NCBI GenBank assembly: GCA_029204225.1
Contig: CM055102.1
Span: 43,340,744-43,404,743, forward strand
From: Diphasiastrum complanatum
Taxonomy: Eukaryota > Streptophyta > Lycopodiopsida > Lycopodiales > Lycopodiaceae
Reading direction: 5' to 3'
DNA: 64,000 nucleotides
The notes under the pieces: generated by a model
Seen by the model: only the letters and a program-made list of their open reading frames with translations
What the model was told of the DNA's origin: nothing
Database searches by the model: none
In this document: positions 27,390 through 38,869 of the stretch, piece by piece
Position numbering within the stretch: position 1 is the first letter of the stretch
How the letters are laid out: every line of letters begins with the position of its first letter
Position numbers and translations under genes: made by a program

Positions 27390-27512
27390 AACTATGTTAC
27401 ATAGATTTCAAATCTATGCATTTTGATTGGGCCTGGTGACGGTCGAAACTAAAGAAAAAAAATAAAAGTATCTTTACAAAGGGTCTTTTTGATATTGAGA
27501 ACTCCTCTAATG
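27390..27512. repeat. Partial MITE copy (right end only)
   Basis: About 120 bp matching the right end of the MITE at 28621-28985. Shared pieces include catagatttcaaat, a purine-rich stretch, tctttacaaagggtcttttt and the terminus gaactcctctaatg. The left terminal repeat was not found upstream, so the copy is truncated. Confidence 0.75.
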
Positions 27513-27785
27513 TGTAATGGACACATGCATGATGATTTGTACCTTTCTAGTTAGAACTAGCACAGTTTCATGCATGAGAACTGACAAATGTCACATAGAC
27601 TCTAGTTGTCACTTTAGATGTCATTTAATGATGGATGGATGTGGTTCTACCTCAAGCTACCTCAAACTCCATAAATATGTGTAGCTCTCCTCATATTTTA
27701 TGATGAAGAACCAAAGCTTTGTAGCTATCTCATGCCATTTTGGATCCACACAATTTTTGCTTGTTATCTGTCGTACTATACCAAC
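27513..27785. repeat. Dispersed repeat, inverted relative to 34785-35085
   Basis: About 270 bp is the diverged reverse complement of 34785-35085. Examples are gacacatgcatgatgatttg here against caaatcatcatgcatgtgtc there, and atgaagaaccaaagctttg against caaagcttggttcttcat. It is probably part of an LTR from an old element, and the MITE fragment abuts it. Confidence 0.7.
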
Positions 27786-28254
27786 AAGGTTAATATAGAT
27801 TTTGTAGCAAATAGTGTCGTTTCCACAGAGGACAGCGTTAGAAAGTTATGTTTTTGGTACAATTTATGACAAGTGATTTTGAGTGTTATTCTGGTTGTCG
27901 ACAGACATTAAAAAGTAACCAGTATTACTTATATTTGGGTGTGTTGTGTTGATAATTTTCAGAACAACAATCTGGCCTCTATCAAATCGAATGAAACGTG
28001 TTCTACAGAAGAGATGTTATCAGAGTAGTACAACAGTACTACACTGCTTTAGCCTTTATTCTCGTCATTCACTCCTCCTGCAAATATTTTTGGAGGACGA
28101 CGTTATGTTGATTCGCAGCCAAAAGTTGTTGCTTCAAAGAATCATTTTGAGTCTAAAATTGTCAGACTTGGTCGCAATTGCCTTATTCATCTTCTTCAAA
28201 GAATCAGCTTCATTTAATAGAGTTTAAAACTGTGTTTCGAGAAAACGATTTCGT

Positions 28255-29743
28255 TCAATCAGCTTTGTGTTGTCTGATGAGCGAATCGATCTTCTCGTAG
28301 GACGCCTTTAGATCCTCTTGGCATCTCCTTTCTGAGTTAACAAACTCCATGGTAATCTTTTGATGATACTTTTCCAACTCATACACTTCAGCCACTAGAT
28401 TTTTGGCTTTCTCTGTCATGGTTCGAAACCACTGGAGTTGGTTGTCTGGTTCATCTTCAATATGTGCCCCAGGGTCGCCTTCAGTAGCTGCTCGTGCTTT
28501 CTCTGATGTGTCAGACTGGGTTGCATCATCATCAGAGGTGGATGCACTCTGTTACTTCTGAGATGTGGAAGCAGATGCTAGCTTTGAAGAATCAGCAGCA
28601 GCAGTAGCTCCATCTATATCCATTAGAGGAGTTTTGCGCTCCAAAAAGACCCTTTAAGAATTCGTGCAAGATGTAGTTTATATTATTAAGATATTATAAA
28701 ACTAATACTTTTGACTTGCCATAACTTTTTAATAGTAGCTCAGAAGTATGTCATGTAGCATATTATTGGAAAGTCCTTGTTCAGCGCTTTCCAATGCACC
28801 AAACTTCGTTAAATTCGGACTTACCACTAAAAAGTTATGCCATCTTCAGTGTGGACTCAAAAAGTTATGTTACGTAGATTTCAAATTTGAGTGTTTTGAT
28901 TGGTCCATGTGTAAGAAAAAATTGAGAAAAAATATAAAAAAAATCTTTACAAAGGGTCTTTTTTGGATTTAGAACTCCTCTAATGCATTGCCACAGTTGG
29001 AACTGTATCTGGTTGGGATGGTGCAGCATCAATCTCCATAGTAGTGGTAGTTGCCACTTCGACTGTTGGTGTAGCATCTGGTGTAACCGGAATATGGACA
29101 AGCAGGATGCTGGAAAGATCAATTGGCTTGGGAGCCAACATCCTTCCCGTCAGCATTGTTTTCTCTTGCTTGATCAAAATGTCAAAATGGACTCACAATC
29201 GAGAAACATGTGCTCCAACGCCAGAAAACTTTTGATGTTTAATCCATCGCAAAAAAGCCTTGTAGGTAATAACGCCGAAGCAAACTGGATTACCCGCTAA
29301 CGCGTCCAATATATAGCCAAAATTTTGGACCGAAATTTTCGCATCCACATCCATCAAAAATATTGCTTGATTCGCGTATTTATAGAACAACTTAAATGTT
29401 GTATTCTTGATCATTGAAATTTTGTACCCCTTCGTGGGTATGAAACAATTGCTCAAAAAATGTGTCGTTTCATCTAGTCTTTGTTCGCTGAAACCATCTT
29501 CTCATCCAAAGGTAACCCGAAGGCTGTGCAGAACAGGTCTTCAGTAATTGTGAAAAAAATTTCTCGCACATGAACTTTGAAGTCCACCTCAGAGATTGAG
29601 TGGATGGAGTTCACAAATTCAGTACTTACTTCGGATAAGATTATAGAAGGATCCACTTCCAAATAAGACTAGATGGATGCCAGGCAGATTCCTACGTGTG
29701 CTTTCCAAATGATAGTAGAACTAGAACTTGATCCGGAAGCCAT
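28255..29743 (-). pseudogene. Broken TE-type gene with helical N-part and coiled-coil C-part
   Basis: On the minus strand, ATG 29743 opens a Ser-rich start, followed (after a TAG) by a helical domain with SISEVDFKVHVREIFFTITE and FCTAFGLPLDE. A frameshift leads to FKLFYKYANQAIFLMDVDAK and a segment ending VGAHVSRL. A Thr/Val/Pro-rich linker follows, with TPDATPTVEVATTTTM. The MITE at 28621-28985 cuts the gene, after which it resumes with an Ala/Ser-rich stretch. It ends in a likely coiled coil (KAKNLVAEVYELEKYHQK) at TGA 28255. The pattern (helical head, variable linker, coiled-coil tail) resembles poorly characterised plant transposon ORF1/gag-like proteins. I do not recognise the family. 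At least two stops and a frameshift make it a pseudogene. Confidence 0.55.
28621..28985. mobile_element. MITE with ~38-bp terminal inverted repeats
   Basis: The left end reads cattagaggagttttgcgct followed by ccaaaaagaccctt. The right end, read in reverse complement, is cattagaggagttctaaatc followed by caaaaaagaccctt. The 365-bp interior is AT-rich and non-coding. It interrupts the minus-strand pseudogene, so it is younger than that gene. A partial copy lies at 27390-27512. I see no clear target-site duplication, so the superfamily is undetermined. Confidence 0.8.
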
Positions 29744-29744
29744 T

Positions 29745-30530
29745 GGTCGAATGTTTGACGACAATTCCATAGATCGCAAAAGTTCGTATGAGAGTGCTTT
29801 GATCGCAAAGAGAATGAGCGCATAAAAGCATGTAATCGTAGTAAGAAAATGTTAAGGAAGAAAATGAAAAATAACTATGTTATGCAGTAGCAGTGTGGAA
29901 GGGATAATGATGTGGCATGGTGACATGACATCTGTCACTTCCATTTATGGAGGACGTGCATGGCTCAGTGTTTGAAACTATAATTTGACAAATCGATCTT
30001 TAATGACGGAAGACTGTTTGTGAAAAGAAAAAAATTAAATTAAGAAGAAACAATATCTGTTTTGATATGTGAGCGTACACACGTGTGAATAATGATGATC
30101 ACGTGGCCATCATCTTTAATGGAGGAATACAAAAAGTAGGTCGAGAGATTCTCGAAAATATGCTTGAAAGATTTTAGAAAGTTTCGTGAAACTTTCTTGC
30201 AGGATCCTAAAAAATGATACAGAAACTCACGAAAATTTTCCAAAAATTTTGGCAACATATTAGAAAATTTCTCGAAAAAAAATTTGATTAACAAATTTAG
30301 TGTCGCAAAAAATTCTCGAAAATACTTTAAAAATTATATTGAAAGATTGAGAGAAGTCAAGAAAATTTCTCGAAAATTTCACAAGACATTATGAAAAAGT
30401 TGTAGAAAATTTCACGAAAATTTTTAGAAAAGATAAAAGAAAAGTCCGAAAAATATTAGACAAGATAAACGAAAATTCGCGATTAATTCCAGAAAAATAC
30501 TAGAAAATAATAAGAATAAAAAAACAATTC
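29745..30530. other. Non-coding, degenerate ttctcgaaaat-rich sequence
   Basis: From about 30120 to 30500 the sequence is a chain of degenerate units based on gaaaatttctcgaaaa and tttcacgaaaattt on the plus strand. It lies directly 3' of the minus-strand gypsy integrase and may be that element's 3' untranslated region or LTR. No gene seen. Confidence 0.4.
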
Positions 30531-30533
30531 TGG

Positions 30534-31560
30534 TCAAAGGTAGTATTTCTTCAGTCTGGACAAATTAATATGTGTAGGTAATAGTTCATCTTCAAGTGAT
30601 TGAAGTTGCACAGAACCATTGTCAAACACCTCTATGACTTTATAAGGTCCAAGCCAGCTCATATGGAGTTTTTCAGGGAACTTTTGATGTCGACTGTTAT
30701 ATATCAGCACAAAGTCATCAGTTTTCAGATCACATTTCCTGATATGACTGTCATACTTCTTCTTTCTTTGTTCCTTGATTTCCTTCATTAATTTTTGTGA
30801 AGTCACAAGAGCTTCAGCTAGTTCTTCAATATTAGTCAATCTTTCGTTTATACATTCTGCCTGTTCGTTGAGCTTGAATACGAAAAGTTTTCACCTCAAA
30901 TTCAATTGGCAAAATAGGATGCATACCATACGTAAGAAAATATGGTGTCTGCTTCGTCGTGATTTTTTCTGTGTTGCGATAAGCTCATAGAACTGATGGT
31001 AGTTTTTGATCTCAATCTGTTGCATGTGCGATAGTAATTTTATTCAGGATCTTACATAAGATTTCATTAGCTCTTTCTATCAACCCGTTTGCTTTTGGAT
31101 TATACGGTGTAGTTTTTCTGTGTTTGATCAGAAAATATGTTGTCATCAAGCGTATAGTGTCATTTGAAAAATGTGTACCTTGATCGCTTACTAGTTCAAG
31201 TGGACAACCATATCTTGTGATTATACTTTTGAATAAGAATGTCGCGACAGATTTCGCATCGTTTCATTTCGTCGGCTCTGCTTCGACATTCTTTGTAGCA
31301 TAATCTGTTGCAACTAGAATATAACGACATTTCGTATGTTAGGTCACAGGTTTGATTGGACCGACAAAGTCAATCCCCCACTTTTCAAATGGAGAAAGAA
31401 ACAGGATTGGTATCAACGGCCAATTCATTGCTTTTGTAGGTTTACAACATCTCTGGCATGGATCACATGAATGAATAAAGTTCGATACATCCTTGAACAT
31501 TGTTGGCCACCAATAATTGGCAATCAATATCTTATTAATTGTGTTCTTGGTGGTTATATT
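30534..31560 (-). pseudogene. Ty3/gypsy integrase, minus strand, degenerate
   Basis: Starting near 31527 the minus strand encodes the zinc-binding domain (ANYWWPTMFKDV, then CDPCQRC). The catalytic core follows with GIDFVGPI, LVSDQGTHF and ANGLIERANE, carrying the D, D and E. The C-terminal module KKKYDSHIRKCDLKTDDFV and MSWLGPYKVIEVF ends at 30534. In-frame stops and a frameshift between 31340 and 30840 break it. The order and motifs are diagnostic of gypsy integrase. RT and RNase H, which should lie upstream (right), are not recognisable, so only the 3' part of pol remains. Confidence 0.85.
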
Positions 31561-32330
31561 ATTTCTCAGTCATGGCTTGATCATTAAGTGAAAAATATTA
31601 CACTTTTAATAGACGTCGAAATTAAAAAACGTCTACAACACACTAGGGCAAGTGCTAGTTAGATAGACAAGTGACTTGGACAACTCCACCACATGAGGTG
31701 AGTAATTGGAAAGTCATCGAGATAATTTTGATATGTTGTAGCCCACATAATAATGAATTATTTTGTGTGGATCATGAGTGAATTGGATCAATGATGATGA
31801 TGATTGTTCGAGTGACTAGTAAGTCACTATATTGAACTCCATAACAAGATCCAGGTCAATCAGTTAGAGCATTTTATGAAAAATGGTCGAAGTTACGAGT
31901 GACTTCTAATCATGTGTAGTCTCAGGCAAATAAAAGTGTGAAAGCTGAATTTTTGATATTTTGTATGAATTGGTGTGGTGAGTTGATCTATGATTATGGC
32001 AAGTGAAAATCATACCTCTAGTACTTGTGCCACATGATGGAAAGTCACACTGTTTTATGGAGTAGTCACACTCGCAATGAGTCACTTGTGAAAAATCTCT
32101 ACTAAGTAAACATGTCCAAACATGTCATGTCAAAATGCAATGTTTTGTGCAATTATTGAGGTAAAACAAGTTCCATCCACATATAATCAAACCAACTACA
32201 TGTCTATTGCTATACAACATCCAAGCAAAACGACAATTATTAAGGATGAACGCTCTCCAAGAATCTACTCCAATATATATTTTTTAAACCTAAGATGAAG
32301 CTTGGTTAGGCTAAACGCAAAAAGGTGATA
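31561..32330. other. Intergenic sequence, no gene recognised
   Basis: Runs between two unrelated minus-strand retroelement fragments. No LTR boundary or coding motif seen. Confidence 0.35.
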
Positions 32331-32334
32331 TTTA

Positions 32335-33775
32335 TCAGTCATTGCTCACCCTTGTGATTGCTCCATGATGGCTTGCTTGATATAGTGCCATTGAATTCAT
32401 ATGGCATAGTCTCCTGTGCCATAGAGTATTTGGCGAATCATCATGAGTCTCATGCACTTGATCTACAGGCAGACGTACCTTCAAGTGATACAGATTGTCT
32501 TTTCTTCTACCTTGAGTGATCAGAGTACTGGTACTTACGTCAACAATGTTGCATGCTTCATCTGAAGACGTTACGCGCATCTCTACATCAACTATTCTTG
32601 CCACTGATAGCAAGTTCTGCTGCAGTGTAGGCATGAATAGAACATCTTCGAGTCATATGTCTCTGTCGTTTGTGTTGAGCAATAGTGAACCAATACCATT
32701 CACTTGATATTTTGATCCATCTCCAAGAATGATAAATCTTGATGGATCTGCACTTCGGAAATTAGACATGATTCATCTTGATGTAACGAAGTGTGAGGTA
32801 GCTCCCGAATCAAGAATTACCTCCTATGTGTGAGGTGTTGATACTACACACATGTCTACACATATATAGGTGGTTGAATTACCATAATTCGATCTTTCTT
32901 CATCCATCTTTGAGCTCTCTGACTCCTCGACATAGGACGAACTATTATTGTTCTCCTGTCTGCTTTGAGCTGATTTATTTCTTGGGTTCTGGCGGCAGTC
33001 CATGGCTACATGATTATTCTTATGACAGTGGATACACTCGATTTTCGGATTTAGCAAACACGAATCGACAACATGTCCTCCGCCTTTGCATCTCACGCAT
33101 GTCTTCTTGTCTCCACTCTGCTGTTTCGACCTTCCTTTGTTCTTCCATTTGCCTTTGCTGGTCCATTCTGCTTGCTGATCACGATCTTGCTTTCGATCTG
33201 ACTCCCTCTTAGGCTTGAATTATTTCTTTTGCCTTTTCGAGTGTCATTGTAGGATCCTTTGCTAGTAGCGTTCTGGTTGTTTGGAAGGATCTCGGTAAGG
33301 CTCTCAATAGATAAATGAGCTGCTTCTCTGTTGACGCTGTATTTTTTGCTCCAGAATTGTATAGTGAAAGGAATAGATCCTTCATCTTCCTAATAAAGGA
33401 AGTGAGGTCTTTGCCATCCCACTGCAGGTTTGTCAGCTGATTCTCAAGCATCATTATCTGACTGCGTGATTTCGTCTGAAATCTTGTGAGTAGAGTATCC
33501 CACATCTCTTTTGCTTTAGAGAGTGTAGCCAGGTCAAGAATCAGGCTATCCTCAATGGATGATGATAACAAGGCTACTGCCTTGTCATTCTTCTCTTTCC
33601 ATTCGAGTAGCTCCTTGCCTGTTGTTGTAGGCATCTCCTCGATGCCATCTACCCAGGGGAATAATCCTTCTCCCTTTAGTATCAACGAGGTCTTAACCTT
33701 CCATGCTAGGAAGTTAGATCCTGATGAATCTAGGACTGTACAGATCTTGGATTGTATGCTGCTTATTAAAGCCAT
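32335..33775 (-). pseudogene. Copia gag-protease-pre-integrase fragment, minus strand
   Basis: ATG 33775 opens a 188-codon Gag with the UBN2-type pattern GSNFLAWKVKTSLILKG, then EMWDTLLTRFQ and LLRALPRSF. A 1-bp indel near 33210 shifts the frame. Beyond it come two zinc knuckles, RCKGGGHVVDSC (preceded by Cys) and CIHCHKNNHVAMDC, which is unusual because most plant Copia Gags have one. The protease region is degenerate. The 32634-32335 frame holds LLSVARI and the GAG-pre-integrase motif LWHRRLCHMNSMAL. The fragment ends abruptly at 32335, so integrase, RT and RNase H are missing. Its primer-binding site and LTR lie to the right. Confidence 0.9.
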
Positions 33776-33875
33776 TGCTCCTGAATTTGCATTCTCACTT
33801 GTTAATGGTTCTTTGTTTCAATGCTCAGCCTCTTGGATCTGATAGTTTTTTGGCTATGCCAGACTATGATAGGGT

Positions 33876-33888
33876 GGCTCTGATACCA
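33876..33888 (-). other. Primer-binding site of the minus-strand Copia fragment
   Basis: On the minus strand TGGTATCAGAGCC lies about 100 bases upstream of the gag ATG and one base from the LTR end. Confidence 0.9.
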
Positions 33889-33889
33889 C

Positions 33890-34383
33890 TGATGGAAAAA
33901 TGAAAGCTTAAAACTCCAGTAAAATTCTGGTAACAAACTGATAGGAGTCTCTCCAACGATTCGTGAACATTTTGCGAAACTGTTCTGATCACAAATAGTT
34001 TCTGCTCGAGAAGAATTCACGATCCAATCAAGCTCTGTAATGAAACGAAACAAAACAAAACAAAACAAAATTGGACGAAAGAGAAAAATTCGCGAAAAAG
34101 ATCAATCAGGCTCTGTAACGAAACGAAACGAAACTAGATGAAACAAAACGAAACGAAACTTGAATGAGCTCTGAAATTGATTTATGCTAAAAGCCAAGTG
34201 ATCGGGAAGCGAAACGAAAGCGAAGAGAAGCGAAACACGAAGCGAAAACATTCGCGAACAAAATCAGTTCGTGTGAAATTTAGATATGATTGCTGGTCAC
34301 TGCCTGTTATATCATTCCTACAATCCTCCAGAATGTAGAAAGACACTGCTGATCTACATTATAGATTATTATAACATTCAACA
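33890..34383 (-). repeat. Probable 5' LTR of the minus-strand Copia fragment
   Basis: On the minus strand a 494-bp segment starting TGTTGAATG and ending CCATCA leads into the primer-binding site. The inner end is well supported by the binding site. The outer end is my best guess from the TG start. It contains a dense run of cgaaac/caaaac units (34040-34165). Confidence 0.5.
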
Positions 34384-36420
34384 AAATCAAACCAATGTGC
34401 GAAATTGAATAAACAAGTGAATCAGATACATGAATAGTAGCTGACAAATACTCATTCGAGATCATACAATCATCCAGAATAATATGCGCATAATAGCTAC
34501 AATATTATCTATTGATATTTTGATTTCAAGCACTGTGTGATAAAATTCCAGCAAGCTCACACGTGTGGGAAATGAGCCTCAAGTGTGAATGATCTTGTTA
34601 AGCTTTGTGTTTAGCACATAAATTGATTCTAGATTGAATGCCAAGATTTAGTACAAGATTTTATGGCTAAATCACAATCTAGCATGCTAAGAATCAAAGA
34701 ATGACTGCTTTGAATAACAAAAGAAAAGAAGTACAAGAATTTAATGCATTAGCATAAGCCTCTACTCGAGTTAGAGAGAGAAAGGGAGAGCAAAATTCAA
34801 GCAAACAATAGTATAGATCCAAATTGACATGAAATAGCTTCAAAGCTTGGTTCTTCATCAAAAATTATGAGAGAGCCTTCACATATTTATGGAGATTGGA
34901 GTAGCTCGAGGTAGAACCATCTCTCTCCAACTTTCATCCACATCTAAAAGTGAGAACTAGAGAACTAGTGACATTTGTCACTTTACATGCATGCATTTCT
35001 ACCTACTTTTACCAAGTGTCAAATTTTTCAACTAGAATTGTACAAATCATCATGCATGTGTCCAATTCACTTTGTGCATGCCTTGCATGTCACTATGGAA
35101 CACTTACAACCATCGCATGTGATGTGCCACGAGTTTCTACAAGCCTATTATTGACATTTCTATGTCTACATTCTATATGCAAGTTGTATATTACCAACTA
35201 GACTTCAAGAAACCATGTAGCTCGAATTTCTTCTAGGCCAAATTTGGCATTTACAATATATGAAACATCACATACATATAGAAAAAACTTTGCTAAAAGC
35301 CTAGAGCCAAGATAGATGATTTTTCATTTTTTAACACTGTGTAACAGATCCACACAGTGCATTGGCGTGAGAGAAATACAATTCTCTCACGAATAGTGTC
35401 TCGCTTACTAGCGGACTTCTGGATCTGCTGATCCTCTTACAAAATTGTCTCGCTCATAGGCGGACATATATACTGTATATTTTTGTCTTCTTTTTTTTAT
35501 GCATCAAGCAAAAAGTATATAGTTCACGAACTTTTTCGTGTCGCGTCGTGTAACTTTCCAGATCATAAAGATTAAACATCTACAACTAATCTTGGATTAC
35601 AAGAGTGGTAGATTAGCCACATTCTAGAATACTTTTGTTGATGTCATGATATCTAATCAAATACTTGTACCCCATGGAACTTGGCTGATCTTCTTGTTTT
35701 TTTGTGGAGCACGAATGATTTTGTGTCGCGAAACAATTTCGTGTCATGTGTTGTGAAATTGATCGCGAACATTTTTGTTTCGTGTGTCTTTTCTGTCAAA
35801 ATCAGGGTGGAAAGTTAGCAAAGCTTTGGCAATAGAAACATTTTGTTTCATCAAACTAAACGTTAGTGATAGAAATCATGTTCGATCTGATTACGTAGCC
35901 AAACATTCAGCAACAACACATCAGAAAGATAATTTGTTGCGGACGTCTAGATAAATTATTTGTCGCAAATAATTCGTGAAGAGCTAGACCGAGCTCGACT
36001 GATAATCAGTCGCGAATCACTCATGAAAGGCAAGACTAAATATTAGTCACGAACAGCTAGACTAATAATAATTCGCTAAAAACAGACTACCATATTAAGC
36101 AATAAGAGAGTCAGACAGAATGTAGAAAAGCATAACAATATTAACACAAATCTGAATGCAGAACAAATAGAGTTGTTATCAGATTAAGTATAGCAAAATA
36201 TACAAGTCAATAATGCTGGTGAGCACAAGACAATAGCGGACGAAACTGCATGCTTCATGAAGCTAATCCAATCTGTTAAAGAAATAAACCTATTACTGCC
36301 AATACAAAGAATTGATGCGCGAAAGCATCTCCTTCGTCTATCTTTGATAAGCTTCTGATGCTATTATGCTTGTTGCTTGTTTCTCTTACATCTCTTGTTA
36401 GTGAATACGCAAATGGTATT
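34384..36420. other. Intergenic, repeat-derived, no gene recognised
   Basis: 34785-35085 is the inverted partner of 27513-27785. 35690-36080 is rich in short palindromic elements related to ttcgcgaa and tcgtga. One cacacgtgtg lies at 34558-34567. No coding motif seen. Confidence 0.4.

Positions 36421-36421
<1 letters not shown>

Positions 36422-36463
<42 letters not shown>
36422..36463. repeat. (TA)n microsatellite
   Basis: About 20 units of TA. Confidence 0.95.
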
Positions 36464-36464
<1 letters not shown>

Positions 36465-36869
36465 CTACAGGTGTCTAGATGAAGAAAGTACAAAGTGGAT
36501 GTGCTGTCTGTGGGAGATCGTGGGTGGCTGCTGTCATTGTCAAATCTATTTGCATAGTTGCATGGGATGAGCGTGAGAAGGCCGCGATGTCAGCCTTTGC
36601 TGAAATGAACGTTGGTGAAGATGCAAAAAATGTGACATCTGACAAATGCCTTAGGATTTGATTTACTAGGTGCCTATGCTTTTTCATTAGGTCACCTTCG
36701 GCATTTTGTAGGGCAGTGTCGCCTTTTTCGCCTGTCACAAATCACGTGTAAAAACACTGTCGCGTTTTTCGCCTTTTTCGCCTGCGTAAATTTACTTGTA
36801 TTTATGCAAACAGTCGCGTTTTATTCGTCTGTCTTATTTTACATGTAAATATTCACACTGTGTGACAAC

Positions 36870-37375
36870 ATGAGTAAAAAAATGCAGCAGCATGAATGGA
36901 GACAGATTAACATAGGATTTAGGAGAGTAAAGGAGATAAATCCAATAGACCCTCCTAATAAAGCCGAAGATTCTTCAAAGCCATCTCCTCCTAAAATTTT
37001 CTCTCCTCCTAGAAATCAGTCTCCTTCTCCTCCTAAAAACATTTTACCTCCTAATCTCAGTCTCCTTCTTCTCCTCCTAAAGATTCCTCTCCTAATAAAT
37101 CTCCTAAATCTCACTCTCCTAAATCTCAGTCACCTAAATCTCAATCTCCTCCTATTCTCCTCATATTAGGTCACCCTCTCGAGCATCATGAGAAGAGTTA
37201 GATAATTTTGTAAATTTAAAGGTCGAATCGATTTTAAATAATAACTCATTCCATGGTTTATCTGTATTACTTCTTGCACCCCCTGCACTTGCTTTTGTAG
37301 ATTCTCCTACATATGTACAAAATGACCAATTGCTAAATACTTATCTTAAAGGTCTAGATCCTAAATAAAGTTTTA
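36870..37375 (+). pseudogene. Fragment with Ser-Pro-Pro-Lys/Ser-Pro-Lys-Ser repeats
   Basis: A plus-strand frame from ATG 36870 begins MSKKMQQHEWRQINIGFRRV and goes into SPPK-type repeats. It shifts frame near 37060 and continues with SPNKSPKSHSPKSQSPK to a TAG near 37200. A further open stretch follows (NFVNLKVESILNNNSFHG). S-P-K/R repeats are known from tails of plant linker and variant histones and bind AT-rich DNA, but low-complexity repeats arise easily. I do not recognise the family. The preceding 36700-36860 is rich in tcgcctttttcgcctg repeats. Confidence 0.3.
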
Positions 37376-37539
37376 AGATGTCGAAGACTAATTTAGGTCC
37401 TATCCTTATATGTCAATGATGAGGGTGTGTGTGTTCCAATTTGTATAAAGATGAACTCTATTACACACACCCACAAAAAGTATTAAATGTCATTTGGTCA
37501 GGAGATAGCTCAATGATTTTGCAAATTCCTCATATCTTC

Positions 37540-38860
37540 TTATGATAGGTTTTCTTTCCTGATAACTCCTATGAGTTTGTCTAAGTTGGTCCACACTTGT
37601 CCCTTTTCCACTCGATTACTTACTTTCAGTGTTTGTGTGGCTTGAACAATTTCTCTCCAAATTTTGTATCTGACACTTGATTCTTTGCATGTGTGATTGG
37701 ATAAGAATCTTCTTGCTTTAGCACCCTCAATTGATGGCTTATTAGGAACGTTTCTTTTTTTCCCGGAGAGTCTGTCACTTTTTTCAATCATGACATTCTC
37801 TTTATGTAGTCCTGCATTTGACAGAACTATTTCCAACCTCCTAATTGTTAATTTAGCCACCGACTCCGGTTTATGATTCCATGCTAGTAGAATATACAGA
37901 TAAATAAGTTTTTCAATAATACGAACCTCAGCATGCAATGTGCATATGTGAACATATTTTAATGGAATTGGCAGAACACTTTTCATATTTGGATCTTCAG
38001 CTTCTCGTGTTGGACTAGTGTTTGTTGATCGTCCCAAATTCATATTGTAGCATTTCTTCATGCAATAAAGACATGGATGCTTTGATGTTGCCCCATGAGA
38101 GACATTATACATACATTTTAATCTTTCAAATCCCCTACAAGGTGCCATTGAATTTGAAAACTTCCATGGTTTTTTACTGTGAAAATGTCTCTTTATAATC
38201 TCGCCATAATTTGTTCTTGAAATCCATGAAAGTATTTTATGGTCCTCTTTCAAGACCTATAGAGAAACACGTAATGCATGACATGTCAATAAAAACTGGC
38301 AAGGTATGAATTGTTAATAAAGATATTCTAAATGAAAATTGAAATGTATACCTAGAATGCCGCCAACACCATATGTGATTTTTCGATTGAACACTAAACG
38401 TTCGATCATTTGTATCTAAAATTTTGTTCATCAAAGTGATACTCACTCGTTCCAACTTCTGACCCTTGATGATTTCAGATTCATCCAATTTTATTACAAT
38501 AATGATCTTTCCATTTACTTGATGTTCGTCTAGTTTATAGAATCGAATAATGTACTTTAGAACATTTTTAATATCAAGGAAAATATTATTGCAATCGTTG
38601 TAATTGAGATCACCTTATTCTGATTTGTATAATTCAGTTATATGAAGTGGTTGGCCAACTACTTTGAACATTCCGTCATTATAAAAATTTCTAGCTAATC
38701 TTACCTGATATGGACGGAAGATAAATTTTCTTCACCATCACTTGGAAAATATATTCTTTAACTATTTTAAAAAAAGTAGAATAAGCATTTATGCTAATTC
38801 TAGATACATCACATGCACCTTGTATCACATTCGCATCCAAGTATGATTAAACCTTAGCGA
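37540..38860 (-). pseudogene. Unidentified multi-copy gene with CxxC and LHAEVRI motifs (copy B)
   Basis: An intact 237-codon frame (38253-37540) on the minus strand contains SKHPCLYCMKKC, PIPLKYVHICTLHAEVRI, AWNHKPESVAKLTIRRLE and a Lys-rich tail. Upstream sequence (38488-38350) looks like another exon ending at a possible donor near 38350. That region matches copy A at 12305-12980. A Cys pair followed some 60 residues later by a conserved I-C-T-L-H-x3-R-I helix is reminiscent of insertion domains in RNase-H-fold transposases, but I cannot assign a superfamily. Two dispersed copies make a mobile element likely. It might also be a domesticated gene, because this frame is intact. Confidence 0.5.
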
Positions 38861-38869
38861 ACAAAGCAA

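Noticed and set aside
34040-34165. cgaaac-rich run as a CRISPR-like or satellite array
   Set aside because: The units are irregular 5-6-mers without spacers and confined to about 120 bp within a probable LTR.
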